A DNA stretch of 64,000 bases from CAYNRE01 sp964399535. Its GTDB lineage: Bacteria > Planctomycetota > Planctomycetia > Pirellulales > CAYNRE01. Under the pieces are notes generated by a model. The model saw only the letters and a list, made by a program, of their open reading frames with translations. It had not been told where the DNA came from and did no database searches. The stretch is from contig CAYNRE010000044.1 of NCBI GenBank assembly GCA_964399535.1, positions 39,904 to 103,903 of the forward strand. Reading direction: 5' to 3'. Both the position numbers and the translations under genes were made by a program. This document shows, one piece after another, positions 56,869 through 64,000 of this stretch; the first letter of the stretch is position 1; every line of letters starts with the position of its first letter.

Positions 56869-58494
56869 TTACGCCCGAGCCAACTCTGGCGGTGTCCTCT
56901 CCCGTTGCCCGCCGGGCGACGGCCGCAGCCCCGGTACCTGGGTCAGCAGCCAGGCGGCCAGAACGGCCGCCGGCAGCCAGTCGCCCAGCACGCGATAAAG
57001 GCTCCAGCGCGAATCGATAGGCAAGGGACCCGTATCGACCGGAGCATACGCTGTGCGATCGTCGACCTGTAGCCGCACCGCGCCATTGCCATCGACGACC
57101 GACGACAGTCCGTTGAATACGCAGCGGGCCAGGGCGCGGCGGCATTCCACGGCCCGGAGACGGGCCAGAGCCAGGATCTGTCGCGAGCCCTTGTGCTCAT
57201 CATCGAGTAGTTCGGCCGAACAGGTCACGAACACATCGGGGCCGGCGTCGCCGTGAAAGAACCGGCGGTGGACCCAGGCGAAACAGGTGTCGTAGCAGAC
57301 CGTGGCCGCCACACGGTAAGTGCGACCGCGGCTGGGCGACCACAGCGAGTGAACGCTCGCCTGGCTGCCGTGCTCAAAACCTTGCTCGACCGAGTTCATG
57401 CCTGGCCAAACGATCCAAGGGGGGAATTCCTGCCAGGGAATGAGCGCCATTTTGTCGTACCAACCGATGGTGCCGGTCTTCGGGTCGACAACCACCACCG
57501 AGTTGAACTCGCGCGGCGGCGCTACTTCGCGGCGGCCACAGCCAACAATCAGCCCCTGGCTGTTGGTCTGCGCGCAATCGGCCAGCGCGGAAAGGCGCTC
57601 GGCCCTTGGCGCGCCCGGCGCAGGACAAAGCGAATCGCCCAGCGCGAATTCCGGCCATACCAGCCAATCGGCAGGGGCTGCGCTGTCGTTGCCCCTGGCC
57701 TCGCTGGGCAAGGGGGGCAGAGCATTGGCCCCGAGGTTGTTGGGCATGAACCGGGCGCTGGGGCCGGGCGGGGCCTGGGGCTGGGCCAGACGCCACTGGC
57801 CGTAGGCCAACAAAGCCGCGGCCAACCCCGCCGCCGCCAGCACCCCGCGAGCGGGCACACCGCGCACCGAGCCTTGGCGCCAAACGCCCCGCGCCCAACG
57901 GACCAGGTCGAGCCACCAGGCGTTGCCTCCGGCGACGACACCGCCGATAAGCCAGGCGCCGCCCAGGTCGGCCAACTGCAAGAGCCGGGGGTGATGCGTC
58001 TGGTACCCCGCCAATTGCAGCCAAGGGTATCCGGTTTCGTCGACGATCGCGGAAAGGTGCATCCGGGCAAACTCGCCCCCCATCCAACCGGCCGCGAACG
58101 CCGCCCAGCAAGGTAGATTCCAGCAGCGCTTCAAATCGCGCGCGATGATCGCCGCCAACGGCCACGACAGGCCCAGGTACACGGCTTGAACGATCCACCA
58201 CCACGAGTCGGGCTGAACCACGGGGCTGCGCGTGACCCTGAGCCAGGTAATGCCGTGAAAATGAAACCAGGCGCCGGCCGCCGCCAGAGCGCACCACCCC
58301 CCTACGCCCAAACGTGGCTGAAAAGTTGCCAAGGCCAAGGGCACTAGCGCCACCCAGGCCAGGTCGGCCCGGCGCTCGTCGCTGGCACTAGCGGCCAGCA
58401 GCCAGCCCGACGCTAACGGCAAGAGCGAAACGATTATGGCTTGCAAGGCCTTCGCGCTGCGCGACTCAAGAGCTGCCAAAACGGTCACGACCAT
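56869..58494 (-). CDS. lnt: Apolipoprotein N-acyltransferase (Lnt) family protein
   Basis: A 541-residue inner-membrane enzyme that adds the third acyl chain to lipoproteins. The first half is a bundle of hydrophobic helices. The second half is a nitrilase-fold domain with the Glu-Lys-Cys triad in WPEFALGD, YDKMALIPWQEFPP and VCYDTCFAW. AGGGGCG precedes the ATG. It starts 33 bases after the MauE-pseudopilin gene, the last gene of the minus-strand unit. The phrase VTCSAELLDDEHKGSRQILA is close to the family C-terminal signature but lacks the usual SND(A)WF context, so substrate specificity may differ. Confidence 0.85.
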   Translation of the reverse strand: MVVTVLAALESRSAKALQAIIVSLLPLASGWLLAASASDERRADLAWVALVPLALATFQPRLGVGGWCALAAAGAWFHFHGITWLRVTRSPVVQPDSWWWIVQAVYLGLSWPLAAIIARDLKRCWNLPCWAAFAAGWMGGEFARMHLSAIVDETGYPWLQLAGYQTHHPRLLQLADLGGAWLIGGVVAGGNAWWLDLVRWARGVWRQGSVRGVPARGVLAAAGLAAALLAYGQWRLAQPQAPPGPSARFMPNNLGANALPPLPSEARGNDSAAPADWLVWPEFALGDSLCPAPGAPRAERLSALADCAQTNSQGLIVGCGRREVAPPREFNSVVVVDPKTGTIGWYDKMALIPWQEFPPWIVWPGMNSVEQGFEHGSQASVHSLWSPSRGRTYRVAATVCYDTCFAWVHRRFFHGDAGPDVFVTCSAELLDDEHKGSRQILALARLRAVECRRALARCVFNGLSSVVDGNGAVRLQVDDRTAYAPVDTGPLPIDSRWSLYRVLGDWLPAAVLAAWLLTQVPGLRPSPGGQRERTPPELARA

Positions 58495-58527
58495 CGCCCC
58501 TGGGCTACTGAAGCCGGCTATATCGCA

Positions 58528-60189
58528 CTATGGGCTTTCGACCGCCTCGGCCTGGTGGCGGGTGTGCATCGCGTGCCATACCTGGGCATCCAACCCGTCG
58601 TGCAAGAAATGGACCGAGCCGTCACAGAGCCCAACATGGACGCCGCCGGGGTGCAGGCTCCGAGCCAGGCAGAGAGCGTTGACTTCGTCGTCGAGCCCCA
58701 GCGAGGCGCAAGGCATACCAACGGCTTCGAGCGCGTCGAGCGACGGGGTCGGCGGACCCACGATCGCGGTACAACCAATGATCTCGTCGCTGGTGAGCCA
58801 ATCGTTGGGCCCTCCCGAGGATTCGAATCGGCCGTGACGCGCCACGGCGCTGGCCCCCACCTGGCCCAGGGCCCAGGCCCCCCGGGGATCGAAGGGGTGC
58901 TGGCCCGCTCGAATTTCGTCAATCGCCACGGTATGGCTCAGACCGTCCACGATGTCGGCCGGACGGAATGAGCGATTTACACCCGCGATGCCCGATCCCC
59001 AAACCTGGTCGTTGTTGCTCAAGAGCAGGCTGCCTCGCACGAAAAAACCATGCACGCAGGGGGAATCGGGCTGCTGGTTCAGTTCGAGGCAACTTCGATC
59101 CGGGCCGACATTAATGGCCAGGTTCCCCCGGGCATAGCGATTGTCGGCCAGGCCGGCGGCGCCGCCGCGTTCGTAATACAGCCCTGCCGCGGAACGGCTG
59201 TCGCTCGGACAAACCAGCGAGGGCAGCGCCGCCTCGCGAATCGATTGGTTCTGAGCGCTCGATACCGGCCGGCTGTGATCGTAGCGGGCGGCGAGCGTGG
59301 CTTGCTCCAGTTGCGGGAGCAAGGCCACGAGCCAGTTGGTGTAGATGGTGTCGCCCGCCAGATCGGCCGAGCGGGCCACGCGGTCGATGACGCCGATGGG
59401 ATACACACCGCCCCCCAAGGGCTCGCCCGCCGGGGCCCAAGTTACGGCCATGGGATACGAACCGCCGCCGGCGCAGTAGTTTTCCAGGGCCAGGCCCACC
59501 TGGCGAAAGTTGTTGGAACACACCCCACGGCGGGCCGCCTCGCGCGCCGCTTGCACCGCCGGCAGCGCCAGGCTTACGAGCAGGGCGATCGTGGCGATTA
59601 CGATCAAAACCTCGACCAGCGTAATGCCCGAGCGGGTCTCCAGGCGCGACGAACGGTAATGACCAAGGGGGGCCAGCGGCGGGTCGGCCGGCGCCACGGG
59701 GCGCGCGGCTCGCGATCGCAGCCAAAGCGCCCCGCCCGCGGCGAGCCCGAGCAGGGCCGCGGCAGCCAGCGACGAAGGGCCGATCGGCCGATCGCTCGCG
59801 GCGCCGAAGCAGCCACAGCCGATCTTCAATCCTCGCGCCAGCGCCGAACCCTGGGCGGTGAGAAAAAGTGCGCTGAGAGCAATCGCCCAGACCAGCGCCG
59901 CCGAGACCCAAACCCGCAGGAGCAAACAAGCCGCGATGGCCGCCTGCAGAAATGGCAACACCACGGCCACGATCTGGCCAAGCAAGGGACCGGTCAATTG
60001 ATAGCGCAGCACGGTGGACAAGAAGAAATACGGATTGCTCAAGTGGGCCGCCGCGCTGCGCACCAGCACGCCGGCGAGCACGACGCCGAGCAAGGTTTCG
60101 ACGGTGGTAGCCCGCATCTGGCTCGACAGCCACGCGGCGCGCGAACCGTTTTGGTTGACCACGGCGGCCTGGGGTTGGTGGCGCTGCAT
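58528..60189 (-). CDS. MauE/DoxX-like membrane domain fused to DUF1559 pseudopilin
   Basis: A 553-residue fusion. Residues about 25-165 are a four-helix MauE-like domain: VETLLGVVLAGVLVRSAAAH, VVLPFLQAAIAACLLLRVW, and the redox-type cysteine loop LKIGCGCFGAASD. MauE proteins are linked to disulfide formation. Residues about 190-553 are a DUF1559 pseudopilin with an internal prepilin helix (SGITLVEVLIVIATIALLVS) and H-X9-DG ending (HPGGVHVGLCDGS). ATG 60189 is preferred; earlier reading to 60393 overlaps the upstream gene. It follows the peptidase-rhodanese gene by 19 bases. Confidence 0.88.
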   Translation of the reverse strand: MQRHQPQAAVVNQNGSRAAWLSSQMRATTVETLLGVVLAGVLVRSAAAHLSNPYFFLSTVLRYQLTGPLLGQIVAVVLPFLQAAIAACLLLRVWVSAALVWAIALSALFLTAQGSALARGLKIGCGCFGAASDRPIGPSSLAAAALLGLAAGGALWLRSRAARPVAPADPPLAPLGHYRSSRLETRSGITLVEVLIVIATIALLVSLALPAVQAAREAARRGVCSNNFRQVGLALENYCAGGGSYPMAVTWAPAGEPLGGGVYPIGVIDRVARSADLAGDTIYTNWLVALLPQLEQATLAARYDHSRPVSSAQNQSIREAALPSLVCPSDSRSAAGLYYERGGAAGLADNRYARGNLAINVGPDRSCLELNQQPDSPCVHGFFVRGSLLLSNNDQVWGSGIAGVNRSFRPADIVDGLSHTVAIDEIRAGQHPFDPRGAWALGQVGASAVARHGRFESSGGPNDWLTSDEIIGCTAIVGPPTPSLDALEAVGMPCASLGLDDEVNALCLARSLHPGGVHVGLCDGSVHFLHDGLDAQVWHAMHTRHQAEAVESP

Positions 60190-60208
60190 GGCGACGGCCT
60201 CGGCTCGT

Positions 60209-61378
60209 TCACTCTGGGGCAGACGTGGTGTTGGCCGGAGGGGCCTGGCGAGCTTGCCACCCCTGCCAACCGGCTGGGAAGAGTGAGATGTTCTGAAAGC
60301 CGTCGGCCATGAGCGCGGCCGCGACGGAGTCATCGTAAGGACAATCCTCGCTTTGGCAGTACACGACCAAGGGCGTTGTGCGGTCAATTCCATTTAAGAC
60401 TGCTGCACGACCTGCTGGTCCTAAATCAATCGGAATGCTTCTCGCACCTGGAATATGTCCTCTTTGGTAGTCGTTCGCCCTCCTTGCATCGATGACAATG
60501 CAACGCTTGTCCCTAACAAATCGTGCAAGGTCAGGATAATCTACTTGAGGCAAGGTCGTCACCCGATGGGCCAACAGAACGGTGTTCCGCGCCGATCTCT
60601 CAGATAACAAGCCGCTATTGCGAGAACAAAAATGGTGCGCAAAACCGACAACAGAGCTGCACAGCACGACCAACAGCAACTCGATCAGGTAGACCCGGAT
60701 TCGAGACCGCGGAGCGAGATAAAGGCTTTCTTGAACCATGGAGACCAGAAGTATCACCACGGCCACTGCTAGGACCGGTAAGGTGCTAGCAGCGATTCCG
60801 CGCAACTGCAACTCGAACAGGTGAAGTGGTCGACGAGATACGATCAGTCCAGAGCCATCCCAAATCGCAAGTAGGTCAGGATATCGGTAAAGCTCGGAAT
60901 GACCGCTTGCCTCGACAATCCTCGCCCTTCCGCCCTCGTTGCCGAGAAAGAGAATCCAGTGCATGTACAATCCGGGTCTATCACGGGCCGTTACGTGAAG
61001 TACCGCGGGATGTTCCATTGCGAATAGCAATTCGGGAGACATACTGCCCAATGGTTCGGCGAATGCGCCCTGGTCGAGAGTTGCGCGCTGGAGCTCCGCG
61101 AGCGTACTGCCAGACGGCGATGCGATATAGCGTGGCTGAAGTAGTGACTCAAAAGTGACTTGGATGCCCTCGGCTCGCAAAGCTCCGTAAACGGCATAGA
61201 TCCCGCAATACCAGCCTGGGTCTTCTCGCGAGGGCGACTCGGCGTGAGCTAGTCCAGCCCTTGGCTTGATACTTGCGGCGAACATCAAGATGGCGAAGAC
61301 GCCAAGCTGAACGCCCAGGGAGCGTGCGCCCGTACGTTTTCTTCTGACTCGACGCTTCAAACAGGCGAGGTGCAACAC
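60209..61378 (-). CDS. C39-like cysteine peptidase / rhodanese membrane fusion
   Basis: A 389-residue protein. A signal or first helix (VQLGVFAILMFAAS) is followed by a papain-like C39-type domain with putative Cys58 (GWYCGIYAVYGAL) and His140 (YMHWILFLG); the third residue may be Glu156. The usual upstream Gln is absent. Two membrane helices (about 199-222 and 229-250) lead to a rhodanese domain (about 280-375) with active loop CQSEDCPYDD (Cys341). C39 peptidases cut double-glycine leaders; here there is no ABC module. It begins three bases after the upstream membrane-protein gene. GC content is lower than in the genes to its left. Confidence 0.82.
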   Translation of the reverse strand: MLHLACLKRRVRRKRTGARSLGVQLGVFAILMFAASIKPRAGLAHAESPSREDPGWYCGIYAVYGALRAEGIQVTFESLLQPRYIASPSGSTLAELQRATLDQGAFAEPLGSMSPELLFAMEHPAVLHVTARDRPGLYMHWILFLGNEGGRARIVEASGHSELYRYPDLLAIWDGSGLIVSRRPLHLFELQLRGIAASTLPVLAVAVVILLVSMVQESLYLAPRSRIRVYLIELLLVVLCSSVVGFAHHFCSRNSGLLSERSARNTVLLAHRVTTLPQVDYPDLARFVRDKRCIVIDARRANDYQRGHIPGARSIPIDLGPAGRAAVLNGIDRTTPLVVYCQSEDCPYDDSVAAALMADGFQNISLFPAGWQGWQARQAPPANTTSAPE

Positions 61379-61381
61379 CGT

Positions 61382-62569
61382 TTAGCCCCGCGAGTCGCGA
61401 AACGATCGGAAAATAAGCAATACAAGTACTGCTGCCGCCAAAAGCGCCACCCCGATAAGGTAAAACGGTGATCGGCGGCCCCGCTTAAACTTTACTTCGG
61501 CATGCTTTCTCGCTGCCTGTGGGTCGTACTTAACGGCGAGCCCCCCCTCGTTCCAACGGTAAAGCACACCCGGTTGTTCGACAACGGCAATAGGAAGACT
61601 CTCCGGGATTTGAGAGTCGGGCGAAAAGTCGCTGGCGGGTATCTCCTTCGGCCGGACCAGCGTCGGGTACTCGACGGCAACTCGGACTCGCGCTTGGCTG
61701 CCGGTATCGTACTCAATGCGGTCTTCCATTTGAAATGAAATCGGCAATGGCCCCGATTCGCTCCGCCGGTACTCGACGGAATCGACTATGGTTGTTTGTC
61801 GTTGGCGAAACCCCCGAGGGTACATGCCCTTCCCGTCAAGGCTCCCGACTTGCGACAGCAGACGATCGCCTTCCCCGGCCAGGTCGCTTGCCTGTTTGGT
61901 CACGATCATCCGGTGCGGTTGGCCCGATTCCGAGTCGACCCATATCAGCAGGTTTCCGAATCTTCCGCGAGTTTCGAGGGTGTGCGCGCCTTCGATGGGC
62001 GAACAGGAGTGTTCTTGCTCGTGCTCCGCTTGCTTGTCCTTGTCGAGTAATCGCGTTGGCGATGATCGCAGGACCACCGTCACTGGCTGATCTCCCAGGG
62101 CCAGAAGAAACCCAAACACCCAGCCTGCTTCATTCAAGACATTGGGAATCTGGTACAGACCTGGATTCTGTCTCCCGATCGAAGCGACCGCGCCGCGCAC
62201 TCCCTGATCCTTGACGCTGTCGATTCGCAGTCGTAATTCTGGAGTGGCGAGATACTCCAGCCCAAGCGGCCCGGTGTCGAAGGGAAGCAGGCGGCCCTCT
62301 CGAACTTGAACTCCCCGGTTTCCGACCACGATTCTCCAGCGATCCTGGCGGCGAACGCAGGCGATGTGTTTTTGATAGATCTCGACCTCCTGAGTTCCAA
62401 AGAAGCCCCCCTGGAAAGTTCCTCGCGCAAGGGCGTCGAATTTCAGAACCTCGTTGGAGCGATACCAACGTGCCAGCCGGCCGACCACCGACTCGACCGA
62501 CGGCGCCTCTTTGACCGCGACCGGTTCGCAATGAGCTTCCAGACAAGCGAAGCAGGCAACTACAAGCAT
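61382..62569 (-). CDS. Exported single-pass membrane protein, paralogue A
   Basis: A protein of 395 residues if started at ATG 62569, with a short signal (MLVVACFACLEAHC), a beta-rich outside region and a C-terminal membrane helix (FYLIGVALLAAAVLVLLIF). I do not recognise the family. It is clearly related to the partial gene at 63364-64000: both have the phrases YPRGFRQRQTTIVDSVEYRR / YPSGFRKQQTTTVDPIEYRP and end in a helix preceded by a basic RG.RSP. The start is uncertain; the frame is open to 62998 but upstream residues look non-coding, and no good ribosome-binding site precedes 62569. Confidence 0.7.
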   Translation of the reverse strand: MLVVACFACLEAHCEPVAVKEAPSVESVVGRLARWYRSNEVLKFDALARGTFQGGFFGTQEVEIYQKHIACVRRQDRWRIVVGNRGVQVREGRLLPFDTGPLGLEYLATPELRLRIDSVKDQGVRGAVASIGRQNPGLYQIPNVLNEAGWVFGFLLALGDQPVTVVLRSSPTRLLDKDKQAEHEQEHSCSPIEGAHTLETRGRFGNLLIWVDSESGQPHRMIVTKQASDLAGEGDRLLSQVGSLDGKGMYPRGFRQRQTTIVDSVEYRRSESGPLPISFQMEDRIEYDTGSQARVRVAVEYPTLVRPKEIPASDFSPDSQIPESLPIAVVEQPGVLYRWNEGGLAVKYDPQAARKHAEVKFKRGRRSPFYLIGVALLAAAVLVLLIFRSFRDSRG

Positions 62570-62895
62570 GAAAACCCGTGAAGCGAGGCTGGCATCTCCG
62601 AGATGCTTGCCGCGAGCGACCTGAAAACAGGAAGCGATTCGCCAAGAGCCCACGCAGTGTGATCCTTGGTGATTCGCGATCGGAACGTTTTGAGACTGGC
62701 CGCCGGAAGCATCGCTGCGGCGGTGCCCTCGCACCACGGTGATCGTGCGAAGTGGACGACGCATAACAGGGCTCGCTCTAGCAATCTCTGGGTTGCCCAC
62801 TTTTTGCGCGGCGCTGAGGCAGCCTGCCGACCTTCGGTTCTGCCGAAAGTGCGCTGTGAAAGCGTCACGCTCGAGGAACCCTTTAAGCGACCAAT
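62570..62895. other. Gap with no recognised gene
   Basis: About 325 bases between the Cys-rich protein gene and the start chosen for paralogue A, both minus strand. If paralogue A starts earlier (for example ATG 62764), part of this would be coding. No clear promoter or hairpin is seen. Confidence 0.4.
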
Positions 62896-63204
62896 TCACC
62901 GGCAATCTTGGTGTCGCGACAGAAGGCACTCTTCTAAGCCGGCACAAGCTAGAATTCCCATCTGACAACGCCCGCTCCCCTCGGGGTTCAGGACACACTC
63001 GTCTTTGGTTGCGCTACAGACCTTGCTTGATTCTGGGTCTTGCGGGCATGCACCAGTATTGGTAACTCCGCTGCATTTCTCTCCGCCCGCGCCGACGAGC
63101 AGCAATTGCGATCCGGTCAAACGGTGGGGAAGCAGGCCGGGGAGCGCGACGACTGTGAATAATACAAATGCGCAACAATGCTGAAAACAAGAAAATCGCC
63201 CCAT
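62896..63204 (-). CDS. Small exported eight-cysteine protein
   Basis: A 102-residue protein. The hydrophobic leader (AFVLFTVVALPGLL) is followed by a stretch ending in Gly-Gly at residues 40-41 (LTGSQLLLVGAGG). The remainder is small, polar and holds eight cysteines at about 44, 53, 63, 70, 80, 87, 93 and 101, enough for four disulfides. The Gly-Gly resembles a C39 peptidase processing site, offset by one from the usual spacing. ATG 63204 has AAGGG ten bases upstream. I do not recognise a family. The longer reading to 63345 adds unlike sequence. Confidence 0.68.
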   Translation of the reverse strand: MGRFSCFQHCCAFVLFTVVALPGLLPHRLTGSQLLLVGAGGEKCSGVTNTGACPQDPESSKVCSATKDECVLNPEGSGRCQMGILACAGLEECLLSRHQDCR

Positions 63205-63310
63205 AGGAAAATACCCTTCGACAATAAAGGACGGGACCTGTGCAACATGACCTATCGCGACTTTACCAGTGCGGTTACACCGTATGAACAAATAGTGTAA
63301 TAGTGCACTT

Positions 63311-63327
63311 AAAAAGGCCGTGGCCTT
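63311..63327 (-). terminator. Short rho-independent terminator
   Basis: Read on the minus strand, AAGGCC-AC-GGCCTT followed by T residues gives a short stem and T-run (AAGGCCACGGCCTTTTT). It lies 36 bases after the stop codon of the partial paralogue B gene. It would separate that gene from the Cys-rich protein gene, at least in part. Confidence 0.5.
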
Positions 63328-63363
63328 AATGGGCACGGAGAACAAGCGATCGCGAGTAAGCGT

Positions 63364-64000
63364 CTACGCCTTCGCTGCTCGCACGATGCGGTGCGCCAGC
63401 AGCCCGACCAGTAGCGCCACCACCCCCACCACAAACGCCACGTACCACGGGGAGCGAAAACCCCGCGTGAAGCGCAGCCGGGCCAGCTTGCGTTCGGCGT
63501 CGGGGTCGCGCACCAGCACGATCTTGCCCTCTCGCCAGGCATGTTCGATGCCGGGCAGGCCGTAAACGGATACTTTGTAGCCTTCCGGGATCGGGGTGTC
63601 GGGGTCGAAATCCGCTCCCGAGAAGGTTTCGGGGCGCTCGATCGAACTGAACTGCACATCGGTGGTCAGGGTAATGTGCCCCCCTTCGTCGAACTCGACC
63701 TCATCCACGATTCGATAGCCCGTAAGTAGCGGCGCCACTTCGTTGGGCCGATACTCGATCGGGTCCACCGTGGTGGTCTGCTGTTTGCGGAACCCACTGG
63801 GATAAATACGGTTCGATTGGCCCCGTTGACCGACTTTGGAAAGTTGGGATTGTCCCGCCATATCGTCGGCTTCCTTGTGCACGACGATCTTGCGCGGGCA
63901 TCCCGAGGTGTCGTCAATCCAAACCAGTTGCCGGCCCCATTTCCCCTGGGATTCAAGCAGCGTCGCCCCCGGCACGGAACCGTCCGCAACAAGCAGCCGG
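63364..64000 (-). CDS. Exported single-pass membrane protein, paralogue B (partial, N-terminus beyond right edge)
   Basis: The C-terminal 211 residues of a protein whose start lies beyond 64000; the frame is open to the edge. It matches the second half of paralogue A in order and phrasing (for example DFDPDTPIPEGYKVSVYGLP against DFSPDSQIPESLPIAVVEQP) and ends in a membrane helix (YVAFVVGVVALLVGLLAH) and a basic tail. It is more GC-rich than paralogue A. Family and function are unknown. Confidence 0.82.
   Translation of the reverse strand, partial: RLLVADGSVPGATLLESQGKWGRQLVWIDDTSGCPRKIVVHKEADDMAGQSQLSKVGQRGQSNRIYPSGFRKQQTTTVDPIEYRPNEVAPLLTGYRIVDEVEFDEGGHITLTTDVQFSSIERPETFSGADFDPDTPIPEGYKVSVYGLPGIEHAWREGKIVLVRDPDAERKLARLRFTRGFRSPWYVAFVVGVVALLVGLLAHRIVRAAKA

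Overview
The window looks like chromosomal DNA of a GC-rich planctomycete, most likely of the Pirellulales type. The evidence is the protein repertoire: DUF1549/DUF1553 proteins with planctomycete cytochrome motifs, WD40 proteins with an N-terminal CxxCH, a PVC-type haem-binding dehydrogenase, DUF1559 pseudopilins with the H-X9-DG ending, PEP-CTERM and dockerin-type surface proteins, a LERRRLLA-type N-terminus, and a Ser/Thr kinase. No phage, insertion sequence, CRISPR array or rRNA was seen. The one tRNA is tRNA-Ala(CGC).

Layout. 0-5 kb: a TPR membrane protein that runs off the left edge, an iron-containing alcohol dehydrogenase, and a divergent FAD oxidoreductase. 4.7-18.3 kb (all minus): hemL and hemB translationally coupled behind a WD40/cytochrome protein, a DUF1549/DUF1553 protein, a Ser/Thr kinase, a small TPR protein with a strong terminator, and an enolase-superfamily enzyme. 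18.4-21.3 kb: a NarL-type two-component pair. 22-28.8 kb (plus): a very large polysaccharide deacetylase/haem-protein fusion and a strictosidine-synthase-like propeller. 29-30.4 kb: a PH-domain protein and tRNA-Ala with its own promoter and terminator. 30.9-38.9 kb (minus): a complete kdp potassium-uptake operon in the order small ORF-F-A-B-C-D-E, nearly every junction a 4-base overlap. 39.5-48.5 kb: a 2995-residue ELWxxDGT/Ig/dockerin surface protein. 48.5-53.8 kb (minus): pseudopilin, lipoprotein, ABC ATPase and ABC permease as one tightly packed unit. 54.2-56.8 kb (plus): a PEP-CTERM protein behind a consensus sigma-54 promoter, then a squalene-cyclase-fold secreted protein. 56.9-64 kb (minus): Lnt, a MauE-pseudopilin fusion, a C39-like peptidase-rhodanese fusion, two paralogous single-pass membrane proteins and an exported eight-cysteine small protein.

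How the parts work together. The kdp genes give high-affinity K+ uptake with its own sensor and regulator. hemB and hemL supply tetrapyrrole near several haem-binding proteins. The 48.5-53.8 kb unit looks like an export or envelope-trafficking operon. The most interesting stretch is 58.5-64 kb: a thiol/redox-flavoured group (Cys-rich exported protein, cysteine peptidase, rhodanese, MauE) with lower GC over part of its length, which I suggest may be an undescribed secreted disulfide-rich peptide system. Two further structures stand out. One is a roughly 165-base multi-hairpin element present twice, 23 kb apart and in opposite orientation, with a compensatory base change in one stem. The other is the sigma-54 promoter plus upstream perfect palindrome in front of the PEP-CTERM gene.

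All calls were made by reading the sequence. No database search was run, so family names rest on motif recognition.
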